From a virus, in the IMG/VR virus record IMGVR_UViG_3300026521_000448, positions 1 through 32,497 of that record: 32,497 nt of DNA; one strand, given 5' to 3'. The notes below the pieces were generated by a model. It saw only the letters and a list, made by a program, of their open reading frames with translations. It did not search any database and was not told the origin of the DNA. Both the position numbers and the translations under genes were made by a program. Of the stretch, positions 7,962 to 14,872 are shown one piece after another (the stretch's first letter is position 1; every line of letters begins with the position of its first letter).

Positions 7962-9374
7962 TTAATCCTTTGAAAATACCCTCTCAGCAAACTGTGTAAT
8001 TGGTCCTCTAAGAACTTTTCTTAATTCTACACCAAATAAATTAATTTCTTCATGATATTCTTTTGTAGCTTTTAATAATGTACTTAAACCGTTGGTATGT
8101 TTAGTTATATATTGATTATCTATCTGTCTATTACTTCCAAGAACAACTATTTTACAAGTGCTATCAATTCTACTCATAACTAATTGTAATGTACTGTTAC
8201 TCATATTTTGAGCTTCATCAACAATTACTACTGCATTTGATAAAGTTCTTCCTCTCATACCACCTACCCACATTGTTTCTATTTGAAATCTATCAACTAA
8301 ATCTTGTACTTTTTCTGATATTTTTTCTTCTGTAATAATTTCACCTTTACCAGGTTTATTTTCTTTACTATGATTTAACATTTTTGCTGCTATATAAGCC
8401 AAAGTATCAAATAATGGGAAATTATAAATTTCAAATTTTTCTTCATTTCCACTAAGATAACCTACATCTTCACCTTTAGCCAAACTTTCTATAGAGTTTC
8501 TAATATAAACAATTCGTTGGAAATCCTTTCTTTTTATTAGTTCAAAAGCAGCACTTATTGCTAATAATGTTTTTCCTGAACCTGCTTTAGCTTCGGCTAC
8601 TATTATATTATAATAATTATCTAATAATGAGTGGCTAAAAAATAACTGTTCAGTATTCATAGGGTTTACATTTTGTTTTCTTAATTCTTTTTCGTCTAAT
8701 AATTCAATATTACTATTTTTTATTACTGCTAATTGTTTTCTACCATCTTTTTCAAAAACATAACTAAAATTATCTTCTTTATGATCCTGGTTATATATAT
8801 GAATATTATTTCCATTTTCCAACTCAACACCATTATCATTTAAGTCTATTTCTTTTATAAATTCGTATTCATCATCGTTCCCGCCTAAGTTCATTGCTTC
8901 TGTTGGAATACCTAATGAAATTGCTCTAGTTCTAGCCATTACATCTAAAGAAATAAATTTAATTTCTTTATCTTGTTCTATTTGATTAGATTTATTAACA
9001 TTTATAAAATCATTTGTTATTTCTAATATTTTTCTATCATTAAGGATACTTAATGAAATTTTAGAATCCTCTGTGTTATATTTTTCTTTTGAAATAATAT
9101 ATATAGTGCATTTTTCAACATTTGTTTCAATTATTGTTAAATCTTCGATTTTTCGATTGTTTTTTATTTCAGCATCGTATAACATTCTCCCAAATTGTCT
9201 AGCCTGAAAATTTATTTCATCAAATCCGCTTTTTTTAGAATCAATTTCATCTAAAACCGTTTCAGGAAGAACTATTAAATTTTTCCCCTCTTCTGATAAT
9301 GTCATTAAATTATAAGCATTATCTAAAATAATATTCGTATCAAGTACAAATACTTTTTCAAATTGGTTTATCAT
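7962..9374 (-). CDS. PIN-PhoH family ATPase/ribonuclease
   Basis: This 470-residue protein joins two domains. The N-terminal PIN nuclease domain shows VFVLDTN (8-14) with metal-binding D12 and further acidic residues to about 155. The C-terminal PhoH ATPase domain has Walker A AKAGSGKT (262-269), Walker B VVIVDEAQ (382-389) and the GSNRQID sensor segment (413-419). PIN-PhoH (PhoH2-type) proteins are described as RNA helicase-ribonucleases, and PhoH genes are common in T4-like phages. A late box lies 27 bases upstream on this strand. The length is normal for the fused form, and all key ATPase residues are present. Confidence 0.9.
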   Translation of the reverse strand: MINQFEKVFVLDTNIILDNAYNLMTLSEEGKNLIVLPETVLDEIDSKKSGFDEINFQARQFGRMLYDAEIKNNRKIEDLTIIETNVEKCTIYIISKEKYNTEDSKISLSILNDRKILEITNDFINVNKSNQIEQDKEIKFISLDVMARTRAISLGIPTEAMNLGGNDDEYEFIKEIDLNDNGVELENGNNIHIYNQDHKEDNFSYVFEKDGRKQLAVIKNSNIELLDEKELRKQNVNPMNTEQLFFSHSLLDNYYNIIVAEAKAGSGKTLLAISAAFELIKRKDFQRIVYIRNSIESLAKGEDVGYLSGNEEKFEIYNFPLFDTLAYIAAKMLNHSKENKPGKGEIITEEKISEKVQDLVDRFQIETMWVGGMRGRTLSNAVVIVDEAQNMSNSTLQLVMSRIDSTCKIVVLGSNRQIDNQYITKHTNGLSTLLKATKEYHEEINLFGVELRKVLRGPITQFAERVFSKD

Positions 9375-9394
9375 TTTTTATCCTTATGTTAAGT

Positions 9395-9414
9395 TATAAA
9401 TATTTATATAAATA
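9395..9414 (+). promoter_or_regulatory. Two overlapping (+) late promoter boxes
   Basis: Exact TATAAATA occurs at 9395-9402 and again at 9407-9414 on the (+) strand. The second is 23 bases before the ATG of the 9438 gene, which also has a GGGGGGG stretch as binding site. Confidence 0.7.
9401..9408 (-). promoter_or_regulatory. T4-type late promoter box for the PhoH gene
   Basis: TATAAATA on the (-) strand, sharing bases with both (+) boxes in the same gap. Divergent late transcription therefore starts from one short sequence. Confidence 0.7.
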
Positions 9415-9437
9415 ATATAAAAAATTGGGGGGGTTCA

Positions 9438-9785
9438 ATGAAATCTTTTAAACAAATTGCTGAAGAATATCAAGATGAAATTATTGAAGGCGCAAAACTT
9501 AAGAAAATGAAAAAATGGGTTCCTGATGAAAAAGGAAAATTAAAAAGAGTACTTAAAAAATATTGTGTAGATTCAGATGGCCAAAAAGCACCTGGATATA
9601 AAATACAAGGTACAAAATGTGAAAAAATGGCACCATCAGAAATAAAAACTAAACAAAAAGCATCTAAGAAAACAATAAAGACAAAACAAAAACATACTTC
9701 AAAAAATAATAGAAGAGCAGAAAAAATTCTTAAACAAAAAGTTGCAAAAGGACTTATTGATCCAGCAACGATAGAAGTTAAATAA
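9438..9785 (+). CDS. Basic capsid-targeted internal protein
   Basis: The 115 residues begin MKSFKQIAEE, a capsid-targeting-type N-terminus, with a possible I-x-E cut at IIE (15-18 region). The remainder is extremely basic (many Lys, few acids in the second half), with two Cys-containing loops and a KASKKTIKTKQK segment, as expected of a DNA-bound protein inside the head. The upstream late box and the unusual poly-G binding site before the ATG support late expression. The overlap with the next gene is TAATG. Function after ejection is unknown. Confidence 0.7.
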   Translation: MKSFKQIAEEYQDEIIEGAKLKKMKKWVPDEKGKLKRVLKKYCVDSDGQKAPGYKIQGTKCEKMAPSEIKTKQKASKKTIKTKQKHTSKNNRRAEKILKQKVAKGLIDPATIEVK

Positions 9786-10108
9786 TGAGCACAGTAGCAG
9801 GTGACGTAGGTTCTGGAACAGGAATAGAGCCTATGCAAAGATACGGACAACAAAAAGGTGAAGTTCAAAAGAGAAAAAAACCATATAAGAAAATGAAAAC
9901 ATTCGTAGAATTTATAAGTGAAACTTATATAAATAATAAATATAAGATTGGTGATTTTATAAAAGTAGAAGGTCATAACTTTTCAGAAATTACCGGTTTT
10001 CAAGTAAATAAAGAATTTTGGCTTTATGTTGGTAAAGATATAGAAAAAGGTAATCTTACATATATCAAAGAAGAAGATATAATTGAAGTTAAGGAGAATA
10101 TAAAATGA
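9785..10108 (+). CDS. Capsid-targeted small protein with SH3-like tail
   Basis: The start at 9785 overlaps the previous stop and gives 107 residues. The first 36 residues are Gly- and Lys-rich (VAGDVGSGTG, then RKKPYKK). The targeting motif MKTFVEFISE follows at residue 37, with an ATG at 9893. Either the 36-residue leader is a separate coupled piece or the protein starts at 9893. After the ISE site comes a beta-rich segment (YKIGDFIKVEG, then EFWLYVGKDI) that looks like a small SH3/KOW barrel. It overlaps the next gene by four bases (ATGA). The function is not known. Confidence 0.6.
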   Translation: MSTVAGDVGSGTGIEPMQRYGQQKGEVQKRKKPYKKMKTFVEFISETYINNKYKIGDFIKVEGHNFSEITGFQVNKEFWLYVGKDIEKGNLTYIKEEDIIEVKENIK

Positions 10109-10689
10109 AGTCATTTAGAGATTTTGCAAAATTGCAAGAAGCAACGAATATAAAATTAAAACAGTCTTACATGAAATTATCTGGTAGTGACGAAGGAACT
10201 ATTGTAGATTTAGATAAAGATTATGTATATTATTCAACAAAGAAAGGTGAGAAAAAAATAAAGAAAAATATATTTAAAAGTCAATATATTATGAATGAAT
10301 CACCAGTAGGTTCAGTAGGTAGAACAAAAGATAGTGAAGCATTGGCACATATTGAAAGTTCTGATTTAGCAAAAAAATTTAGAAAAATAGTAAAAGAATT
10401 AGGTGGAAAAAACGTAGCAAGACAACTACTTGCAGGTATGAATCAAAAAGGTGAAAAAGTTACTACAGTGACAGAAGGCAAAATGCCTAAAACAATGAGT
10501 CCACAAAAATTTTTAAGAGATCTTGGTTATAAGATAAAAAAAGAAAATTTTGAAAAATATTCTTTTGATTTAGAATTTTTTAATGAAAAAGACTCAAAAG
10601 AAGCTTATGAAGATCTTTGTGATGAAGGATTTTTAGAATTATATAATATAACAAGAGTTGGAAAAGTAATAGCTTTCGAGGATAAATAA
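10105..10689 (+). CDS. Capsid-targeted internal protein, function unknown
   Basis: This 194-residue protein starts MKSFRDFAKLQE, a capsid-targeting-type N-terminus ending in LQE, which fits the (L/I)-x-E maturation site. A beta-rich segment follows (TIVDLDKDYVYYSTKKGEKKI), like the SH3-like parts of the neighbouring small proteins. Then come two helical regions and a C-terminal acidic domain. AAGGAG lies upstream, inside the previous gene. I know no homologue; late expression from 9395-9414 and the N-terminus argue for packaging in the head. Confidence 0.7.
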   Translation: MKSFRDFAKLQEATNIKLKQSYMKLSGSDEGTIVDLDKDYVYYSTKKGEKKIKKNIFKSQYIMNESPVGSVGRTKDSEALAHIESSDLAKKFRKIVKELGGKNVARQLLAGMNQKGEKVTTVTEGKMPKTMSPQKFLRDLGYKIKKENFEKYSFDLEFFNEKDSKEAYEDLCDEGFLELYNITRVGKVIAFEDK

Positions 10690-10690
10690 A

Positions 10691-10888
10691 ATGTTAAAAT
10701 TTAGTGAATATATAAATGAAAAAAATAATATAAAATTTAAGATAGGCAATGAATATAAAGGTATGGTCTTACAAAAATTCATAAAAAAAGTCGACGATTT
10801 TGAAGTATGGAAAACTGATAAAAAGTCAGAAGTAGCTATAAATATTAATGATAATTATTTGGATATGAATGTTATAAAAAGAAAATAA
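10691..10888 (+). CDS. Minimal capsid-targeted protein (65 residues)
   Basis: The product begins MLKFSEYINE, with the same targeting motif and INE cut site, followed by only about 55 residues that look like one small beta-barrel (FKIGNEYKGMV, then FEVWKTDKK). It resembles the second half of the 9785 protein, so the two may be distant paralogues. It is the last gene of this (+) late block and converges on the gp4-like gene, leaving only three bases between stops. Confidence 0.65.
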   Translation: MLKFSEYINEKNNIKFKIGNEYKGMVLQKFIKKVDDFEVWKTDKKSEVAININDNYLDMNVIKRK

Positions 10889-10891
10889 GAA

Positions 10892-11368
10892 TTATTTATT
10901 AAATAACTCTTTTTCAGTAATGATTTTGAATTTCCAACCTTTTTCTTTACATAATTTTTCAGCAGCTTCCCATTTTGCTTGATTGATAGCAAAAGTTTCA
11001 ATTGCTTTTATATAAGCTTGTTGAGCTTTTTGTGGATTTTTAGCATTTTTTCTAGGTGGTTTTGGTGGTTGTGTTTCTTTTTTTGGTTTTATTTCAATAA
11101 GCCATATAGTACCATCTTTTGTTTCCATCATTGCATCCATATAATATTTTGAGACTTTTCCTGTTACAGGATTATTATATGGAATAACCATACCTTCACT
11201 ATTTGCTTTAGTAATATTATCATTAAAATCCATAAATTGAAAAAATTTTAATTCCCACGAACTTCTATACTTTATTCCAGGTTCTTTCATATCAAAACTT
11301 TCTGTAATTATCCATTTATTTTGATTGATGGGTATATATGTTCCTTGTTTTGTTTTACCATAAGCCAT
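10892..11368 (-). CDS. 4: Head-completion nuclease, T4 gp4-like
   Basis: The 158-residue protein matches the T4 gp4 head-completion family in length and motifs. YRSSWELKFFQFMD (34-47) carries E39, and VIPYNNP and KYYMD follow with D78. IWLIEIKPK ends the core with E92 and K94. The E...D...ExK pattern is that of a PD-(D/E)XK nuclease. A Lys/Pro-rich linker and a C-terminal helix complete it. In T4, gp4 acts with gp2 on packaged heads before tail joining. It is the last gene of the (-) late operon from 14070, 11 bases after the homing endonuclease gene. Confidence 0.85.
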   Translation of the reverse strand: MAYGKTKQGTYIPINQNKWIITESFDMKEPGIKYRSSWELKFFQFMDFNDNITKANSEGMVIPYNNPVTGKVSKYYMDAMMETKDGTIWLIEIKPKKETQPPKPPRKNAKNPQKAQQAYIKAIETFAINQAKWEAAEKLCKEKGWKFKIITEKELFNK

Positions 11369-11379
11369 TATTATTCCTT

Positions 11380-12270
11380 TTATTTTAACATATCTTCCAA
11401 TTTTTCTTTTAATACATCGGACAAATCCTCATATTTATATGCAGAAAAACCTTTAAATTTTTTGTATTCATAGGTATCTTTCAATCGTTTTAAATTTCCA
11501 GCATCTAAATTAGTATATATTTTTTTACCACGATTGGTATATGATTTTCGTAAAGCATTCATTGGGTATTTATTATTATTACAGTATTTAACAAAACTAG
11601 TTTTAATTATATCAAAAATATTTTCATTATTGTCTATAATTATAATCATATTTACTCTTTTATCATTTTTAAAATTAGAAACATAATTATTTTTCTTTTT
11701 TGTTTCCCACGATTTATATGCTATATTTTGGGCTATTGTTTTCCCGTTTTTTTCTTTTTTCTGTTTAGTGATTTTACTTTTTAAACCTACTTCTTGATAT
11801 TTTGTTAATCCACTTTCTTGAATAGTTGACATTGTTCTTTTGGCTGTTATACTTCTCTTCAAAATATGTTCTTTTGAATGATATTGTTTTAGTCCCGCAG
11901 TAGTAAAACCCCAAGGTAGTTGATTGCTTTTATTCCAAAAATTATTATGTTCTTTAACATTAAAATATTGATGCAAAAACGATTCATATATTATCATATC
12001 ACCAGCATTATCAAAGACTTTTATTATTTTTAATTTATAATTATCTCTTTTTTCTGATATTATATTATATTTACTTGATGTTTTATATTCCCAAAAGTCT
12101 TCAATTATATTTTCTTTTTTCGATATTCTTGATCCATAGTAATGTTCTTCATTTGTTCTAGTTAGATCTGTTATTCTATATACATAATATTTTCTACCGT
12201 CTGGTTTAAATGTCAATTTAGAACTTCTGCAATCTTGTAAAACTTCCTTTTTATATATACTATAATTCAT
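11380..12270 (-). CDS. GIY-YIG homing endonuclease (free-standing)
   Basis: This 296-residue protein has the GIY-YIG nuclease layout: KYYVYRITD (27-35) as the GIY part, HYYGSR (43-48) as the YIG part with the following Arg, a conserved Glu in YESFLHQYF (E96) and Asn in FWNKS. Residues from about 120 form a Lys-rich DNA-binding region with a GLKQYHSKEHILKRS segment like NUMOD3 repeats. It sits between the CheY-like gene and the gp4-like gene with its own late box at 12298-12305, typical of an invading free-standing homing gene. It would cut intron-less or homing-gene-free relatives and so spread. Confidence 0.82.
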   Translation of the reverse strand: MNYSIYKKEVLQDCRSSKLTFKPDGRKYYVYRITDLTRTNEEHYYGSRISKKENIIEDFWEYKTSSKYNIISEKRDNYKLKIIKVFDNAGDMIIYESFLHQYFNVKEHNNFWNKSNQLPWGFTTAGLKQYHSKEHILKRSITAKRTMSTIQESGLTKYQEVGLKSKITKQKKEKNGKTIAQNIAYKSWETKKKNNYVSNFKNDKRVNMIIIIDNNENIFDIIKTSFVKYCNNNKYPMNALRKSYTNRGKKIYTNLDAGNLKRLKDTYEYKKFKGFSAYKYEDLSDVLKEKLEDMLK

Positions 12271-12297
12271 ATTACATTCCTTTTTATATTATATAAT

Positions 12298-12305
12298 TAT
12301 TTATA
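12298..12305 (-). promoter_or_regulatory. T4-type late promoter box of the homing gene
   Basis: Exact TATAAATA on the (-) strand, just past the CheY gene stop and 27 bases before the homing endonuclease ATG. The mobile gene therefore does not depend only on read-through. Confidence 0.7.
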
Positions 12306-12306
12306 C

Positions 12307-12678
12307 CTATTTAAAAATTGACTCTAATTTTAATGTAAGAGTTTTAGCATCAAAAGGTTTAGTTATATATGAATTAACACCAGCTTTAAGAGCTTTTATT
12401 ACTTCACCTTTACCACCTTCTGTTGTAATCATAATAATTGGAATTTCTTTGTTGATTTGTCTAATGTTTTTTACAAGTGTAAGACCGTCCATTACGGGCA
12501 TATTCCAATCTGTAAGAACAACATTAAATTCTTCTTTTTTAAATAAATCTAATGCTTGTTGACCATCTTCGGCTGTTTTAGAATATTCTACTCCAATTTG
12601 TTTAACAACATTTCCTATAATTCTTAACATTGTTTTACTATCATCAACGATAAGAACTTTTAAATTTAATATATTCAT
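12307..12678 (-). CDS. cheY-like: CheY-like single-domain response regulator
   Basis: The 123-residue protein is a complete receiver domain with no output domain. All active-site residues are present at CheY-like positions: D12 and D13 (VDDS), phospho-acceptor D57 in LTDWNMP, T85/T86 in MITTEGG, Y104, and K107 in TKPF. The WNMPVMDG, EIPIIMITTEGGK and ALKAGVNSYI stretches are those of chemotaxis CheY, and to my memory are close to the Campylobacterota form. CheY-P normally binds FliM in the flagellar switch. This copy lies in a late operon, with AGGAAG before the ATG, and has no capsid-targeting N-terminus. It could alter host motility late in infection or sequester phosphate from CheA; both are inferences. 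Confidence 0.93.
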   Translation of the reverse strand: MNILNLKVLIVDDSKTMLRIIGNVVKQIGVEYSKTAEDGQQALDLFKKEEFNVVLTDWNMPVMDGLTLVKNIRQINKEIPIIMITTEGGKGEVIKALKAGVNSYITKPFDAKTLTLKLESIFK

Positions 12679-12690
12679 TTTATCTTCCTA

Positions 12691-13458
12691 TTATCTTCCT
12701 AAAATTTCTATTTCTTTAGCTGACATATAACCATCAACATTTATATCAGCTAATTCTTGTATTCTATCCCAAATTTCTTCATCATCTTCAGGATCACCAA
12801 TAATATATAATTTTTTAATCCTATAATTATGTAAAAGTATTTCATTATTGTCAAAACCACTCATAACATAATTTTTTGAAATTGAGTCTTTTATTTCTTG
12901 TAATAATGTTTTTGTTATTATTTTCTTAGACTCATCTATATAAAATTTAATAAATTCAGCTTTTTGTTTTCCATCAAATTTTGAAACCAAAGATTCAATT
13001 TCATATCTGTCATTTAAACCATATTTTTTAACAATGGCTGTTTTCATAGGAACTGTAAATTTATTGTTTACAACATAATCTTTATCTTTTAACGGTTGTA
13101 ACCATCTGTGTCCATTTCTATCTAAAACAGACTCAAAATCTTGTTCTGCTGAAAAACTTGAATATCCTTCTAATTCAAAAATAACATCAGCATCTTCAAT
13201 GGCTCCTTTACTTATTCCTGTAGAACCTTTTGTAAAAGTTGCTAAATCTATTTTTTTATTTTGTAATTTCTGCACTTTTTCTATTGAGAAGAGACCAGTA
13301 ACATGATAAGCTTTTGGAATAAATATTTCAAAATCTTTTAATATGCTAGGTGTTAAAGGCATAAAACCAAGTTTCATCAATTCCCATTCTTTCTGTCCTT
13401 TTTTTGCTATATAGTTTCTTTTTTCATTTATAAAATCTTTAAATTTTATTATTTCCAT
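12691..13458 (-). CDS. Capsid-targeted protein, possible ADP-ribosyltransferase-like effector
   Basis: The 255-residue protein starts MEIIKFKDFINEK, which contains the targeting motif KFKDFINE with an INE cut site. After it comes AYHVTGLFSIEKVQKLQNKK (50-69), then ATFTKGSTG, a DVIFELEG strand (91-98), and AEQDFESVLDRNGHRWL (about 104-120). A YHxT strand followed by a helix and a second Ser/Thr-rich strand is how several ADP-ribosyltransferase-fold proteins begin, and T4 Alt is a head-packaged enzyme of that fold. The catalytic residues cannot be fixed by eye, so the enzyme call is weak. The targeting call is stronger. It is in the late operon directly upstream of the CheY gene. Confidence 0.65.
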   Translation of the reverse strand: MEIIKFKDFINEKRNYIAKKGQKEWELMKLGFMPLTPSILKDFEIFIPKAYHVTGLFSIEKVQKLQNKKIDLATFTKGSTGISKGAIEDADVIFELEGYSSFSAEQDFESVLDRNGHRWLQPLKDKDYVVNNKFTVPMKTAIVKKYGLNDRYEIESLVSKFDGKQKAEFIKFYIDESKKIITKTLLQEIKDSISKNYVMSGFDNNEILLHNYRIKKLYIIGDPEDDEEIWDRIQELADINVDGYMSAKEIEILGR

Positions 13459-14051
13459 TATTTTTTACCTCGTTTATTAAGTCTTGCTTGTGCAGTTTTT
13501 GCATCAATTTTCGCTTGTTTTTTCAATGCTTTTTTCTTTCTTTTATTTGCTTTATGAGATGCTATGGCTGCTTTCCATGCTGCATTAGCACTCATACCAA
13601 TAAAATGTTCACTTCTTAAATTTATTACTTTATAATATTGATAACTAGGAACAACAACACCCTTTGGTGAAATTCTTGAATTTATATAAAGTCTTACAAC
13701 AGGTCCTAAACCTTTAACTAACGCTTTAACAGTATTATAATTAACAGTTAAAGGTCTATTCTTTTTAATGTTGGCTTTATTTTGTTTCATAATACCATCC
13801 ATAATTTTTTCTCTTAATTTTGGCGGACACCAATTAAAATTAAGAGCTAAAGTATATTTTTTACTATGACCTAAAATTAAACCTAATGGCCTTTGATCAA
13901 ATGCTTGTGTTTTATCTTGAGCATCATAAACATACATTATTAATGCACCAGGATAAAAATCTTTTGATTTTAATTTACGAGGTTTATCTAATAATTTTTT
14001 AAAGGTATCATAGGCATCTTTTTCTGCTTGAGTAAGTTTTTTCTTGGCCAT
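13458..14051 (-). CDS. Conserved basic phage protein, first gene of late operon
   Basis: This 197-residue protein has the pattern of a family widespread in T4-like phages: PGALIMYVYDAQ, then RPLGLILGHSKKYTLALNFNW, then CPPKLREKIMDGI, and later a VRLYINSRIS segment. The C-terminal 40 residues are almost all Lys, Ala and Arg. I do not recall a firm function; it is probably virion-associated, and a T4 gene 2 or 53 position relative to gene 4 is possible but not shown by sequence. GGAGGAA precedes the ATG, with a late box 19 bases upstream. The stop overlaps the next start. Confidence 0.65.
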   Translation of the reverse strand: MAKKKLTQAEKDAYDTFKKLLDKPRKLKSKDFYPGALIMYVYDAQDKTQAFDQRPLGLILGHSKKYTLALNFNWCPPKLREKIMDGIMKQNKANIKKNRPLTVNYNTVKALVKGLGPVVRLYINSRISPKGVVVPSYQYYKVINLRSEHFIGMSANAAWKAAIASHKANKRKKKALKKQAKIDAKTAQARLNKRGKK

Positions 14052-14063
14052 AGTTCCTCCTTT

Positions 14064-14071
14064 TATAAATA
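14064..14071 (+). promoter_or_regulatory. T4-type late promoter box, divergent pair (+)
   Basis: TATAAATA reading toward the 14092 gene. With the (-) box it forms the perfect palindrome TTATAAATATTTATAA (14063-14078), so one 16-base site drives two opposite late units. Confidence 0.75.
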
Positions 14072-14077
14072 TTTATA
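14070..14077 (-). promoter_or_regulatory. T4-type late promoter box, divergent pair (-)
   Basis: TATAAATA on the (-) strand, 19 bases before the ATG of the 14051 gene. It heads the operon down to the gp4-like gene. Confidence 0.75.
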
Positions 14078-14091
14078 AAAGAGGAGAATCT

Positions 14092-14790
14092 ATGAGTTCT
14101 GTTTATATAACATTTGATTCATATTATGGCGTTGATGAATATAATTCATTTAAGACCGCTGCTAGAAATAATGGAATTGAATATGAAGAGTTTTTAAGAA
14201 TACGTCCACCTTATAAACGATTTTTAAAGATAAAAGATAAAAAAGACCTTCCATCTTTTATTAATTATGACTTTGCCACATCTTCTGACAAACGTTGGCT
14301 TGTATCAACAGTTAAAGCGGTTCAACCAAATGAAGAATATTTATTAAGAAGAAGAGATGGAAAAGATATTTCATATTGGAATTATATTTTACCAAAACCT
14401 TTATTAGACGCAACAAAAGAAAAGTATATGATGGTTTTTAGAGCATCAAGCACTGCTGAAATAAGAACAATAAGCAAACAATTAGGTGATCATAAAATAT
14501 ATAAATGGGGAAAATCAAAATTAAAAAAATATAATATTTATTATACTTTCACACCATATATAAGAGGATTAGTTTACGCTAGTAATCAACTAATGGAATT
14601 TGGTGAAGAGTCAAAATCTTCTGTCGCACAAGTAAGAGAAAGTAAAATACCTGATGTTAAAGGTGATATTGAATATTATTTAAACCATTTTGTTTTAATT
14701 AAAGAAAAATTAGAAGATAAAACACTTGAAGCAGAATATTGGGAAAATGGTAATATACATCCATTAAAAAGAGAAACTTTTATCGTTTAA
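14092..14790 (+). CDS. Hypothetical late protein
   Basis: Unrecognised 232-residue protein. I chose the ATG at 14092 because GAGGAG lies just before it and the late box lies at 14064-14071. An earlier in-frame ATG at 14044 would put the promoter inside the coding region and overlap the divergent gene. The product is basic, rich in Tyr and Lys, with no targeting motif or membrane segment. It appears to be a soluble two-domain alpha/beta protein. Late expression suggests a virion or assembly role. Confidence 0.65.
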   Translation: MSSVYITFDSYYGVDEYNSFKTAARNNGIEYEEFLRIRPPYKRFLKIKDKKDLPSFINYDFATSSDKRWLVSTVKAVQPNEEYLLRRRDGKDISYWNYILPKPLLDATKEKYMMVFRASSTAEIRTISKQLGDHKIYKWGKSKLKKYNIYYTFTPYIRGLVYASNQLMEFGEESKSSVAQVRESKIPDVKGDIEYYLNHFVLIKEKLEDKTLEAEYWENGNIHPLKRETFIV

Positions 14791-14811
14791 TTTATATTAT
14801 TGTGCATTTTT

Positions 14812-14842
14812 AAGCTTCATTTAATTATTTTTGTGATATAAT
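14812..14842 (+). promoter_or_regulatory. Early/middle-type promoter, AAGCTT form
   Basis: AAGCTTCATTTAAT starts at 14812, followed by eleven bases ending in TGTGA and TATAAT at 14837-14842. It matches the sites at 15653 and 18992. Confidence 0.68.
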
Positions 14843-14872
14843 TATAAGAAGCAAAAGAGAAGGATAGAAAGA

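Noticed and set aside
9438-10108. A programmed frameshift joining the 9438 and 9785 frames into one protein.
   Set aside because: No slippery heptamer is evident at the junction, and a TAATG overlap with ordinary coupling explains the arrangement.
10880-10915. Imperfect TTATTT/AAATAA hairpin between the convergent genes at 10888 and 10892.
   Set aside because: The stem is only six A/T pairs and lies in coding sequence; too weak to call a terminator.
14044-14091. Longer N-terminus for the 14092 gene (ATG at 14044).
   Set aside because: It would cover the palindromic late promoter and the GAGGAG site and overlap the divergent gene.
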